From Aromatoleum aromaticum EbN1 (GTDB lineage: Bacteria > Pseudomonadota > Gammaproteobacteria > Burkholderiales > Rhodocyclaceae): a stretch of 64,000 nucleotides of DNA. A program made the position numbers and the translations under genes. The notes below the pieces were generated by a model that saw nothing but the letters and a program-made list of their open reading frames with translations, was not told where the DNA came from and did not search any database. Location of the stretch: the NCBI RefSeq assembly GCF_000025965.1, contig NC_006513.1, positions 3,286,001 through 3,350,000 of the forward strand, given 5' to 3'. This document shows, piece after piece, positions 45,095-54,128 of the stretch (position 1 is its first letter; the number at the start of each line of letters is the position of its first letter).

Positions 45095-46063
45095 TCAGGG
45101 CCGGCTGGCGGCTTCGCTGACGATACGCCGGGCATTGGGCCAGGAGCCGTTGTCGAGCAGCAGTTCCAGCTCCTGCTTGACGATTTCGTTGACTCGATCG
45201 ATAGCCGCTGCCCCGCTGTTCTTGCGCGCCCGCACCAAATACATCTTCCAATTGACCAGCGGCGACGCGAACGGAATCGCGACGACGTGCTCCGATTCGA
45301 CCGCTTCGCTCCAGGTCGTGCTCCGGCTGAAAACCGTCACCCCCATGCCGCGCTTGAGCAGGCCGTAGATCACGTTGATGCCGTCGGTCTCGTAGATGAT
45401 GTTCGGCCGCAGGCCCTGACCCGCCGCGAGGCGGTCGATCAGCACGCGTACGACGTCGGGCTTGCGCGGCAGGATCAGCGGCAGCGTCGCCAGGTCGGCC
45501 AGCGCGCAGCACTCGGGCACCGGGCGCCCGAACTGCGCTTCCACGACATCGGCCGAGGCGAACAGGTACAGCGGTTCGACCAGAAACGGCTCGACCGAAA
45601 ACCCCGCTCCGAGATCGGCGTTGTAGGTCATCGCCAGGTCCGCCTCGCCGCGCATCAGCCAGCCATGCACATTGGCGTTGGTGCCTTCGAGCACCTGCAC
45701 GTCGACCAGCGGCAGCTCCCTGCGGCAACGTTCGATGACCGGTGGCGCGAGCAGACCGCAGGTGCGCTGCGGCAGTGCGACGCACACCTTGCCGGTCGGC
45801 AGCTGCACGAAGGACGACAGGTTGCGCTCGAGGTCGAGCAGCTCATCGACGAGCCGCTGGGCGCGCACGAGGAAGGCCTGGCCGACCGCGGTCAGCACCA
45901 CGCCGCGTGCGCGTCGTTCCAGCAGCGCCGTGCCGAGCCGCGTCTCCAGCCGGCGCACACGCTTGCTCAGCGCCGACTGGGCGACGCACAGGTCCGCTGC
46001 CGCCCGCGCGAAGCTGCCATTTCGGGCAACGGCGACGAATGTCTTCAAATCCTCGAAAACCAA
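45095..46063 (-). CDS. LysR-family transcriptional regulator
   Basis: 322 aa. The N-terminal winged helix-turn-helix (FEDLKTFVAVARNGSFARAA ... CVAQSALSKRVRRLETRLGT) and the periplasmic-binding-like effector domain (LLAPPVIERCRRELPLVDVQ, GEADLAMTYN) are complete. It is placed at the downstream end of the gentisate/acyl-CoA synthetase operon with a 180-bp gap, so it has its own promoter. It is the only regulator in the visible catabolic cluster and a candidate activator of the gentisate operon. Confidence 0.92.
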   Translation of the reverse strand: MVFEDLKTFVAVARNGSFARAAADLCVAQSALSKRVRRLETRLGTALLERRARGVVLTAVGQAFLVRAQRLVDELLDLERNLSSFVQLPTGKVCVALPQRTCGLLAPPVIERCRRELPLVDVQVLEGTNANVHGWLMRGEADLAMTYNADLGAGFSVEPFLVEPLYLFASADVVEAQFGRPVPECCALADLATLPLILPRKPDVVRVLIDRLAAGQGLRPNIIYETDGINVIYGLLKRGMGVTVFSRSTTWSEAVESEHVVAIPFASPLVNWKMYLVRARKNSGAAAIDRVNEIVKQELELLLDNGSWPNARRIVSEAASRP

Positions 46064-46242
46064 GATGATCCCCTTCCGGTGAGCTTCCGCTTCCGCCCGA
46101 TATCGGGCAGTGGCGGGGCCGCCACGGCCCGCGCGGGCCAGGAGGCTTGCGGGCAGTGCGGGAACGGGGAAATCATCGCATCAAAACAAGATAATCCCCA
46201 CATCCCGACGGAAGGCTTCGTCCTCGCCACGGCACGGTGGTC

Positions 46243-48381
46243 TTACCGCCTGTCGTCCTTCGACTCGCAGACGATCAGCGCGTCGAGTGCGAGCACGCTC
46301 CCCGGGTAGGCCACCAGCGGGTTGATGTCGATCTCGCGGATCTCGGGCATCGTGCGCATCAGCGCGCCGACCGTCGCGACCGCACGGGCGAGCGCGCGCT
46401 TATCGACCGGCGGCTGGCCGCGCAAACCGTCGAGCATCGCGGCGGCCTTCAGTTTGCCCAGTTCACGCACGATGTGGGCCTCGTCGGCGTCGGCCGGCAG
46501 CAGGCGCACGTCCTTCAGCACCTCGATCCAGATGCCGCCGAGGCCGACCAGCACGATCGGGCCCCACTGCGGGTCGCGCCGCGCACCGACCACGAGTTCG
46601 AGGCCACGGGCGCCCATCTTCTCGACCAGGATGCCGTCGAGCACGAGATCGGGCCGCGCGCGTGCGACATCGTCCTGCATGCGTGTCCACGCCGCGCGCA
46701 GGCCCGCTTCATCGCCGATGTTGACGATCACTCCGCCGACATCGCTCTTGTGCGGCAACGCGCTGGCCTGCGCCTTCAGCACCACTGGCCAGCCCAGCCC
46801 GGTGGCGATGCGCACCGCTTCGTCGACGTCGCGCGCGAGCGCGCCCGGCGGCGTGGGCAGTCCGGCCTGCGCGAGCCATGCCTTGCCGCGGTATTCGGCG
46901 ATCACGCCGCCTTCGGGGAAAGCGCTCGGGGGATGAGACAGTGCCGGCAGCACTGCCGGTGCCGCGGCCTCGCGGCGCTGCTCGAGCGCCAAGCCATAGC
47001 GGTTGACGAGTGCCATCGCGCGCATCGCGCGATCCGGCGAGCGGAAGAACGGCACGCCGCTCGTCCGTACGGCGTCGGCGAGCACCGGGTGCAGCGGGCC
47101 GTCGTCGCCCATGATCACCAGCGCCGCGGGTTTGTCCGCCCGCGCCACCGCCGGCACCATGTGCTCGGCCTTGTCGCGCTGGCCGAGCGCGGAGCCCGCC
47201 ATCTGGGCGACGATGACGCCGCCGCAGTTCGGGTCCGCGACGACGACGTCGATCACCGTGCCCATCAGCGCCGGGTCGCGCATCGACACCGTCGTGTAAT
47301 CGAGCGGGTTCTCGCTGACTGCGTAGCCGGGCAGGATCGTCTGCAGTTTCTCCACCGTGCCGTGGGTGAACGCGGGGAATTCGAGGCCGAGGTCCTGGCC
47401 GAGGTCGAGCGCAACGTTCTTCATTGCCCCCGAGCCGGTGACGAAGGCAAGCCCCGCAGCCGACGGTTGCGGGTGGCGCAGCAGCAGCGGGATGACGTCG
47501 AACAGTTCGTCGAGCGTCGTCGCGACGATCACCGCCTCGGCGCCGAGCAGGGCGCTGGCGGTCGCGTAGTCGCCGGTGAGCGCGCCGGTGTGCGACTGCG
47601 CCGCTTCGCGCGCCCGTTCGCTGCGGCCGATCATCGTCAGCACGATCGGTTTGCCGGCGGCCCGCGCGCGGCCCGCCAGCTCGAGGAAGCGCAGCGGCTG
47701 GCGCACCTGTTCGGCATAGACGGCGATGACGCATGTATTGACGTCGGCGATGAAGTACTCGACGTAGTCTTCGAGGCTCAGCACCGCCTCGTTGCCGGTC
47801 GACACCGAATGGGTGATCGGCAGGCCGCGGCCGATCATCGCCTCGCGGATGTTGTTGGCCATCGCGCCGCTCTGCGCGACGATCGACACGCCGGGCACGT
47901 CCGACGACGGATATGGCTCGATCGATTCGAAGGTCAGCGGGATGCCGGCGCGAAAATTGGTCAACCCCATGCAGTTGGGGCCGGCTAGTGCGATGCCGGC
48001 GGCCCGTGCCGCCGCTGCGAGCGCCTCCTGCCGGGCCTCGCCTTCCGGCCCCGCTTCGGCGTAGCCGGACGCGAACACGACCACGGCGCCGACCCCGCGC
48101 GCACCGCAAGCCTGCACTGTGCCGAGCACGGCGGCCTCGGGCACCGTCAGCACCGCGACATCGATGCCGTGCGGCAGCTGGTCGACAGTTTGCACGCACG
48201 CGCGGCCGTTCACTTCGGGGCTGTTACGGCTGACGAGGTGGATGTCGCCGCGGTAGCCGAAGCGTTCGAGATTGCCGAGCACGACACCGCCGAGCGAACG
48301 CGCGTCCGCCGACACGCCGATAATGGCGATCGAAGCGGGCTGGAGCAGACGCGCGACGAGAGCAGGGCTGGGATGGTTCAC
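46243..48381 (-). CDS. ADP-forming acyl-CoA synthetase (NDP-forming, single chain)
   Basis: 712 aa combining the alpha and beta halves of the acetyl-CoA synthetase (ADP-forming) superfamily. CoA-binding domain (ASIAIIGVSADARSLGGVVL), succinyl-CoA-synthetase-like domains with VAQSGAMANNI and the phospho-His region SHTGALTGDYA, then a C-terminal ATP-grasp domain (VVLKAQASALPHKSDVGGVI, LVGLGGIWIEVLKD, REIDINPL). It makes or uses acyl-CoA with ADP + Pi. It lies 48 bp after the flavoprotein hydroxylase in the same operon. The acid substrate is not known; an aromatic or dicarboxylic acid is possible. Confidence 0.9.
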   Translation of the reverse strand: MNHPSPALVARLLQPASIAIIGVSADARSLGGVVLGNLERFGYRGDIHLVSRNSPEVNGRACVQTVDQLPHGIDVAVLTVPEAAVLGTVQACGARGVGAVVVFASGYAEAGPEGEARQEALAAAARAAGIALAGPNCMGLTNFRAGIPLTFESIEPYPSSDVPGVSIVAQSGAMANNIREAMIGRGLPITHSVSTGNEAVLSLEDYVEYFIADVNTCVIAVYAEQVRQPLRFLELAGRARAAGKPIVLTMIGRSERAREAAQSHTGALTGDYATASALLGAEAVIVATTLDELFDVIPLLLRHPQPSAAGLAFVTGSGAMKNVALDLGQDLGLEFPAFTHGTVEKLQTILPGYAVSENPLDYTTVSMRDPALMGTVIDVVVADPNCGGVIVAQMAGSALGQRDKAEHMVPAVARADKPAALVIMGDDGPLHPVLADAVRTSGVPFFRSPDRAMRAMALVNRYGLALEQRREAAAPAVLPALSHPPSAFPEGGVIAEYRGKAWLAQAGLPTPPGALARDVDEAVRIATGLGWPVVLKAQASALPHKSDVGGVIVNIGDEAGLRAAWTRMQDDVARARPDLVLDGILVEKMGARGLELVVGARRDPQWGPIVLVGLGGIWIEVLKDVRLLPADADEAHIVRELGKLKAAAMLDGLRGQPPVDKRALARAVATVGALMRTMPEIREIDINPLVAYPGSVLALDALIVCESKDDRR

Positions 48382-48429
48382 TGAGACACCTCTGGCAGGA
48401 AGGAGGGACGTGTTTCCATGAAGCGTATG

Positions 48430-49623
48430 TCAGATCTCGACGCCAGCGGCGTCGTAGGTGAACAGCCAGTCGTAGCGGTCGCTGATCGCCTGCGACTGCC
48501 ATTCGCGCGACACGAAGACCTCGGCGCCTTGCGGCGTTGCGAGCTCCGGATTGTGGAAGCGCGAAGTGTTCTCCGCTGCGCCGCGCACCATGCGGTGGGC
48601 GCGCGGCCGGCGCACCTCGTCGTAGCGGCGCAGCGCGTCCGGCACGTCGGCGTATTTCTCGAGGCAGCGGGCGAGCACCACCGCGTCCTCGATCGCATGG
48701 ACCGCCCCCTGGGCGAGGAACGGCAGCGTCGGGTGGCACGCGTCGCCGAGCAGCGTCGCGCGCCCCCGCGTCCACGTGTCGAGGAAGCGGCGTCCGCACA
48801 GCGCCCACTTCGTTACCGAAGGCGCCTGGCGCAGCATCGTGTGGATGTCGTCATGCCAGCCGGCGAAGGCGGCGGCGCATTCCTCGCGCGAGGCCGGCGC
48901 GCTCCACGGCGGCGCAGCCCACGTGTTGCCTTCCGTCGTGCCGACGAAGTTCATGATCCTCCCGCCCTGCACCGGGTAATGCACGAGGTGCCCGCCGGGC
49001 CCGACCCAGTTGACGGCGACGCTGCGGCTGAAGTGTTCCGGCAGCGCCTCCATCGGGATCAGCGCCCGCCACGCGACCATGCCGGAGAACAGCGTCTCGT
49101 CGGCGCCGAACAGCGCGGGCCGGATCCGCGTGTGCACGCCGTCGGCACCGATCATCACATCGCCGCGGATCTTGCGGCCGTCGGCCAGCTCCAGCACCAC
49201 GCCGTCGGCGGTCTCGCCCACGCCGATGCTGCGCGCGCCGAGGTGGAGCGCATCGGGTTTCAGGCGCCGCACTTCGTCGCCGAGTACGCGCAACAGGTCG
49301 GGGCGGAATACCGTCATGTACGGGAAGCCGTACTTGCGCACCGCCTCGTCCCCGAGATCGAACAGCTTCCAGGTCTTGCCGGTGTTCCACAGGCGGATCT
49401 CCTTGCCGTCGGCACCGCACGACAGCGCCTGCAGCGCTTCGAACACGCCGAGCGCGTCCAGCGCGCGGTTGCCGTTCGGGCTGATCTGGATGCCCGCGCC
49501 GATCTCGCGCAGTTCGCCCGCCTGTTCGTAGATCTCGACGTCGAAGCCGCGCTGGAGCAGCGCGATGGCCGCCGCCAGTCCGCCGATGCCGCCACCGGCG
49601 ATCAATACCTTGGATTTGCTCAT
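48430..49623 (-). CDS. FAD-dependent monooxygenase, probable 3-hydroxybenzoate 6-hydroxylase
   Basis: 397 aa, class A flavoprotein hydroxylase. FAD dinucleotide motif VLIAGGGIGGLAAAIAL, then EIGAGIQISPNG, the DG motif MIGADGVHTRIR, and the GD motif ATLLGDACHPTLPFLAQGA. Single-component 3-hydroxybenzoate 6-hydroxylases have this length and make gentisate; adjacent gentisate dioxygenase (ATGA overlap) and fumarylpyruvate hydrolase support this assignment over salicylate 1-hydroxylase. Starts at ATG 49623; a longer frame upstream is a shadow of the dioxygenase gene. Confidence 0.85.
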   Translation of the reverse strand: MSKSKVLIAGGGIGGLAAAIALLQRGFDVEIYEQAGELREIGAGIQISPNGNRALDALGVFEALQALSCGADGKEIRLWNTGKTWKLFDLGDEAVRKYGFPYMTVFRPDLLRVLGDEVRRLKPDALHLGARSIGVGETADGVVLELADGRKIRGDVMIGADGVHTRIRPALFGADETLFSGMVAWRALIPMEALPEHFSRSVAVNWVGPGGHLVHYPVQGGRIMNFVGTTEGNTWAAPPWSAPASREECAAAFAGWHDDIHTMLRQAPSVTKWALCGRRFLDTWTRGRATLLGDACHPTLPFLAQGAVHAIEDAVVLARCLEKYADVPDALRRYDEVRRPRAHRMVRGAAENTSRFHNPELATPQGAEVFVSREWQSQAISDRYDWLFTYDAAGVEI

Positions 49624-50630
49624 GACTCGAATGCCTCGTCCGATGGATGGGAATGTTCCGGGGCTTCCGGCCGTGCTCCTTCCCGGTAGAAACCGAGCTT
49701 GCGCAGCACCGGCTCGTCGCAGACTTCGAGCAACACCGCGTCCTCGTGTGCGCGGATCTCGTAAGGGCTCCAGCTCGGCACCGCGATCACGTCGCCGCGC
49801 GCCCATTGCGCAGTCAGTTCGCCGATGCGCGCCGTGCCTCGCCCGGCGACGACGGCGAAGACGCGGCTCGCGGTGTTGCGCCCGAAATCGCGGCCGGTGC
49901 CTGCGGCGAACTTCAACAGGCTGATGTCGACGGTCGGAATGTGCTGCGCGGTCTCCAGCGTCAGCCGCTGCACGCCATCGTCGCCCGGCGCTGCCGCGAG
50001 CGCCGGCAGCGTGCGCTGCGGCGGGAAGTAGAACGGATGCCCGGCGGGTTCGGCGACGACTTTCTGGCTGCGGTCGGGATGATCTTCGAAGAACATCGGT
50101 TCGAGCAGGTGTACCAGCGGCACATCGAGCACGTCGATCCAGTACGCGCTCGCTTCGCCCTCGTTGTAATGGCTGTGCCAGCAGCCGCCGGGAGTCAGCA
50201 GGAAGTCGCCGGTGCGCATCGGCAGCTTGATGCCGTCGACGACCGTGTAGCAACCCGGCCCGGCGTCGAGGATCAGGCGCATCGCGTTCGGCGTGTGGCG
50301 GTGGGCGCGGGCATATTCGCCCGGCTTGATCATCTGGAAGGCCACCACGAGCGTGCGCACCGTGTCGTAGTCGTTGTCGCCGACCGGGTTGAACAGCAGG
50401 TAGTTGCGCCGCTCGGCCAGATCGGTGCCGATCCAGCGCCCGGCCTGATCGAGCGCGGCACGGCCGACGTCGTAGCGCCAGTGCAGCGGGCGGAATTCCG
50501 TGCGCGGCTCCTTCCACAGCGAGGGCCGCTTCTTGTGCCAGCCCGGCGTCATGCGCAATGACGCGACAACCGGATAGAGCTCGTCGAGGCCGGTGGTCGC
50601 CAGCAGCTGTTCAATGACAGGTTCGCTCAT
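49620..50630 (-). CDS. Gentisate 1,2-dioxygenase
   Basis: 336 aa bicupin Fe(II) enzyme cleaving gentisate to maleylpyruvate. The N-terminal cupin has HRHTPNAMRLILD with the iron His ligands (ARAHRHTPNA) and GGCWHSHYNEG; a second cupin follows (FAVVAGRGTARIGELTAQWA). ATG chosen at 50630 with GGAGGA upstream. The stop overlaps the hydroxylase start. Second gene of the operon. Confidence 0.93.
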   Translation of the reverse strand: MSEPVIEQLLATTGLDELYPVVASLRMTPGWHKKRPSLWKEPRTEFRPLHWRYDVGRAALDQAGRWIGTDLAERRNYLLFNPVGDNDYDTVRTLVVAFQMIKPGEYARAHRHTPNAMRLILDAGPGCYTVVDGIKLPMRTGDFLLTPGGCWHSHYNEGEASAYWIDVLDVPLVHLLEPMFFEDHPDRSQKVVAEPAGHPFYFPPQRTLPALAAAPGDDGVQRLTLETAQHIPTVDISLLKFAAGTGRDFGRNTASRVFAVVAGRGTARIGELTAQWARGDVIAVPSWSPYEIRAHEDAVLLEVCDEPVLRKLGFYREGARPEAPEHSHPSDEAFES

Positions 50631-50647
50631 CGTCTCCTCCTTGTCCG

Positions 50648-51532
50648 TCATTGTGCGCGAACGAATTCGTAAGGCTGCGCGAACACGACATTGGCCCCGC
50701 GCGTGCCTTGTACGACCGGGATCGACATGCGCCCGACGCGGGCGACCTCGATCGTCACCACGTCGCCGGCGACCACGCGCCCGACCCCGGCGGGAGTGCC
50801 GGTGGCGATCAGGTCCCCGGGGTACAGCGTCGAGGCCGACGAGGCGATCGACACCATCTGCGGGATGTCGACGATCAGGTCGCGCGTATTTGCCTGCTGG
50901 CGCAATTCGTCATTGACCCACAGCTTCATGTCGATGTCGGCGGGGTCGGGTACCTCGTCGGCGGTGACGATCCAGGGCCCCACCGGCGTGAAGGTGTCAT
51001 AGGACTTGCGGAACACGCGTTCTTCCTTGCCGCGCACCGTCATGTCGAGCAGGCAGGCGTAGCCGAGCACGTGCTCCAGCGCGCGCTCAGGCGGGATCTG
51101 GCGTCCCTCCTTGCCGATCACCAGCGCGATCTCGCATTCGTGGTGGATCTCCCGGCCGGGCAGTGCGGGCAGTTCGATGACGTCGGCGGCGCCGACGAGC
51201 GAGGAATTGGATTTGAGGAAATAGCCCTGGATGCTGGCGAGCCCGCGCGAGGCCATTTCCTTCGCATGGTCGTGATAATTCACCGGATAGGCCATCAGCT
51301 TGTTCGGCCACGGCACGGGGGTTTCGAGCCGCACCGTCTCGATCGGCTCGCCCGGTTCGGTATCGAGCAGCGCCTGCAGACGCGGCCTGAGTGCCTCGAA
51401 ATCGCGGATCAGGCGGTTGATGCCGACCGGCGGCCAATCGGCCGGCGAGGAGGTGCACAGATCGCTGACGTCGACGACCTTGCGCCCGTCGCTGATCCCG
51501 ACATGACCGCCATTGAATCGAAGGATCTTCAT
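50648..51532 (-). CDS. Fumarylpyruvate hydrolase (FAH family)
   Basis: 294 aa. The fumarylacetoacetase-type fold is shown by KLMAYPVNYHDHAKEM, the metal-site EIHHECEIALVIGKEGR, RKSYDTFTPVGPWIVTADE and ATGTPAGVG. It hydrolyses fumarylpyruvate to fumarate and pyruvate, the last step of the gentisate route; some gentisate pathways use an isomerase first, and no maleylpyruvate isomerase is visible here, so direct maleylpyruvate hydrolysis is also possible. First gene of the leftward operon. Confidence 0.9.
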   Translation of the reverse strand: MKILRFNGGHVGISDGRKVVDVSDLCTSSPADWPPVGINRLIRDFEALRPRLQALLDTEPGEPIETVRLETPVPWPNKLMAYPVNYHDHAKEMASRGLASIQGYFLKSNSSLVGAADVIELPALPGREIHHECEIALVIGKEGRQIPPERALEHVLGYACLLDMTVRGKEERVFRKSYDTFTPVGPWIVTADEVPDPADIDMKLWVNDELRQQANTRDLIVDIPQMVSIASSASTLYPGDLIATGTPAGVGRVVAGDVVTIEVARVGRMSIPVVQGTRGANVVFAQPYEFVRAQ

Positions 51533-51911
51533 AGCTCTCCTTGTTTGCGCTGGGTGGTGGAAGCGGCAAGCCGTCGTGGGGCACGCCGTCATTGTTTGTA
51601 GCCGTAGTTAAACATCTGGCGCGGCGCCCGGAAATGCGCATCCGGAGATCCGAGCCATCTCGAAAAGTGAACGCACTTGGCGACCTTCGCCCGGAACAAT
51701 CCGAGGTGAGGCATGCCGGGCCTGTGGAAACCGAAACCAGCGTTCTCAATGCGAGATCGGAGCAGTCTCGACATGCCTCTATGTGCAACGGTCGCCGGAG
51801 TGATGTGATGAAACAGGCGAACTGCGGTGACGGCAATGCGGGCAATGCGTCCGTGCCCGCCTCGGATCACCCGGCACCGAAATGGATGTCACTTACGGAG
51901 AGGCCCCATTC
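51533..51911. promoter_or_regulatory. Divergent promoter region between the gentisate operon and the crotonase operon
   Basis: No gene. AAGTG-AACG-CACTT (51665-51678) is a 14-bp palindrome near the centre of the gap. It is the likely site of shared or separate regulation, perhaps by the LysR protein, but no typical T-N11-A box was confirmed. Confidence 0.5.
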
Positions 51912-52712
51912 ATGACTGAAGATTACGTCACCTACCGGCTCGAAGGCGCGATTGCGCTGGTCGGGTTGAACCGTCCGGAAAAGCGCAATGCGATCAACGA
52001 AACGGTGATTTCCCAACTGCGTGACGCCGTGCTGCGCGCGCACGAGGAGGCCGATGTCGGCGTGCTCCACGCACACGGTCCGAATTTCTCCGCCGGCCTC
52101 GATCTCGCGGAGGCGCTCGCGCGTGCGACCGGACAACCGCCGCGCAAGCGCCGGCGGCATTCGTGGCATGAGGTCTTCGACCTCGTCGCACGCGGCCCGA
52201 TTCCGTGGGTGGCGGCGCTGCAGGGGGCGGTCGTCGGCGGCGGGCTGGAGCTCGCGACCGCGGCCCACGTGCGCGTGTGTGACGAGTCCGCGTTCTTCGG
52301 CCTGCCCGAGGGTCAGCGCGGCATCTTCGTCGGCGGCGGCGGCACCGTGCGCATCCAGCGTGTCGTCGGCTACAGCGCGATGACCGACATGATGCTGACC
52401 GGCCGCCTGCTCGATGCGGCCGAGGCCGAGCGGGCGAATCTCGTGCGCTACGTCGTGCCCGCCGGCCAGGCGCTGGACAAGGCGATGGAACTCGCGGCGA
52501 AGGTCGCGTCGAACACGCCCGACACCAACTGGAAGATCGTCAACGTGCTGCCACGCGTCAATGATCTGTCGCACGACGACGGCCTGTTCATGGAGTACCT
52601 GACCTTGAGCATGCCCCGTCCGCCCGAAGCGGCCCAGCGCCTGCGCGACTTTCTCGAGGCCCGCGCGACGCCGCTCGTTCCGTCGTCGCATCAATCCGGA
52701 GAGGCCTCATGA
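51912..52712 (+). CDS. Enoyl-CoA hydratase/isomerase (crotonase) family protein
   Basis: 266 aa. Both crotonase acid positions are present, GAVVGGGLELATAAHV and FFGLPEGQRGIFVGGGG; the oxyanion segment HAHGPNFSAGLDL precedes them. Hydrates or isomerises an enoyl-CoA. Starts at ATG 51912 with GGAGAGG upstream; overlaps the dehydrogenase gene (ATGA). Confidence 0.9.
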   Translation: MTEDYVTYRLEGAIALVGLNRPEKRNAINETVISQLRDAVLRAHEEADVGVLHAHGPNFSAGLDLAEALARATGQPPRKRRRHSWHEVFDLVARGPIPWVAALQGAVVGGGLELATAAHVRVCDESAFFGLPEGQRGIFVGGGGTVRIQRVVGYSAMTDMMLTGRLLDAAEAERANLVRYVVPAGQALDKAMELAAKVASNTPDTNWKIVNVLPRVNDLSHDDGLFMEYLTLSMPRPPEAAQRLRDFLEARATPLVPSSHQSGEAS

Positions 52713-54040
52713 CGACGATTGCTTCCGTCAGCGACGCCGCGCGTGAGCAGGCTCTGGCCTACGTCGACGGCGCGCGGCGCGACGCGGCGCGGATCCCCGA
52801 CATTCCGGCCGACACGCCGCTGCGTCCAATCCGCCGCGTCGGCGTGATCGGCGCCGGCACGATGGGCGGCGGCATCGCGATGTCGTTCGCCAATGTCGGC
52901 ATTCCGGTTACCGTGTGCGACACCGACGGCGCCGCGCTGGAGCGCGGCCTCGAGCGGGTGCGCAGGAATTACGAGTTCAGCGTCGCGCGCGGACGCCTCG
53001 ATGCCGCGACGATGGCGGCGCGGCTCGCGCTGATCCGCGCTGCCGTCGACCTGCAGGATCTGAAGGACGCCGACCTGGTGATCGAGGCGGTGTTCGAGGA
53101 CATGGCGCTGAAACAGGACATTTTTCGCAAGCTCGATGCCATCGTTCACCCCGACGCGATCCTCGCGACGAACACTTCGGGGCTGGACATCGACGAGATC
53201 GCCGTCGTCACGCGGCGGCCGCAGGACGTGGTCGGCGCGCACTTCTTCAGCCCCGCGCACGTGCAGAAGTTGCTCGAGGTGGTGCGCGGCGCGCGCACTG
53301 CGCCGGAAGTCATCGCCACGCTGATGAGCCTGGGCCGGCGCATGGGCAAGGTGTCGGTGCTGTCGCGCATTTATCCCGGCTTCATCGGCAACGCGCTGTT
53401 CCGCCAGTACGTCCGCGAGGCACACTTCCTGGTCGAGGAAGGCGCGCTGCCGCACGAGGTCGACAGCGCGCTGGGACGCTTCGGCTACGCGATGGGCGTG
53501 TTCGCGGTGCACGACATGGCCGGCAATGATGTCGGCTGGCAGATGCGTAAGGCGCAGATGGCCACCCGCCCGAGGGACCGGCGCTGGAACGACCTGATCC
53601 TGGAACTGTGCGACATGGGCCGCCTGGGACAGAAGTCCGGCAAGGGCTGGTATCGCTACGAGAACGGCGACCGTACGCCGCGGCGCGACCCGGAGATCGA
53701 GCGCTACATCGTCGAACGCTCGGCGCACCTCGGCATCGAGCGCCGGCCGATCGGCGAAGACGAAATCATCAAGCGCTGCCTCTACGGCATGATCAACGAA
53801 GGCGCGAAGCTGCTCGAACAGGGTATCGCGCTGCGCGCGAGCGACATCGACATCGTTTTCGTCACCGGTTACGGTTTTCCGGCCGAGCGCGGCGGACCGA
53901 TGTACTACGCCGATCAGGTTGGACTTGCCGGAATCTTCGCTGACGTGAAGCAATTTCATACTCGCCACGGAGCTTGGTGGACGCCTTCCCCCTTGCTCGA
54001 ACGCTTGGCCGCGAGCGGAAAGAAGTTCGCGGAGCTGTAA
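52709..54040 (+). CDS. 3-hydroxyacyl-CoA dehydrogenase
   Basis: 443 aa, the size of a free FadB C-terminal half. NAD-binding GVIGAGTMGGGIAMSFANVG near residue 45, the catalytic His/Glu region GAHFFSPAHVQKLLEVV, and two HAD C-domains (PGFIGNALFRQY and VTGYGFPAERGGPMYY). Together with the preceding crotonase it forms a split version of the beta-oxidation multienzyme. About 40 residues precede the Rossmann fold. Confidence 0.92.
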   Translation: MTTIASVSDAAREQALAYVDGARRDAARIPDIPADTPLRPIRRVGVIGAGTMGGGIAMSFANVGIPVTVCDTDGAALERGLERVRRNYEFSVARGRLDAATMAARLALIRAAVDLQDLKDADLVIEAVFEDMALKQDIFRKLDAIVHPDAILATNTSGLDIDEIAVVTRRPQDVVGAHFFSPAHVQKLLEVVRGARTAPEVIATLMSLGRRMGKVSVLSRIYPGFIGNALFRQYVREAHFLVEEGALPHEVDSALGRFGYAMGVFAVHDMAGNDVGWQMRKAQMATRPRDRRWNDLILELCDMGRLGQKSGKGWYRYENGDRTPRRDPEIERYIVERSAHLGIERRPIGEDEIIKRCLYGMINEGAKLLEQGIALRASDIDIVFVTGYGFPAERGGPMYYADQVGLAGIFADVKQFHTRHGAWWTPSPLLERLAASGKKFAEL

Positions 54041-54063
54041 CCCAGTCCTGGAAGGCAGCTGCC

Positions 54064-54114
54064 TTGACAGTCCGTGGAGGTGGGTGTAATTTAAATCATC
54101 ATACGTCTGATGAT
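54064..54114 (+). promoter_or_regulatory. Sigma-70 promoter overlapped by a 20-bp palindromic operator
   Basis: TTGACA (54064-54069), 17 bases, TAATTT (54087-54092). Right after the -10 lies ATCATCATACGTCTGATGAT (54095-54114), a near-perfect palindrome typical of repressor operators (for example the GntR/FadR type). It controls the MoaD-like gene and presumably the Mo-enzyme genes. Confidence 0.78.
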
Positions 54115-54128
54115 ATGGACAAAAACCG

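Noticed and set aside
49624-50517. N-terminal extension of the flavoprotein hydroxylase to 695 codons
   Set aside because: It overlaps gentisate dioxygenase in another frame; the FAD motif starts at the ATG at 49623.
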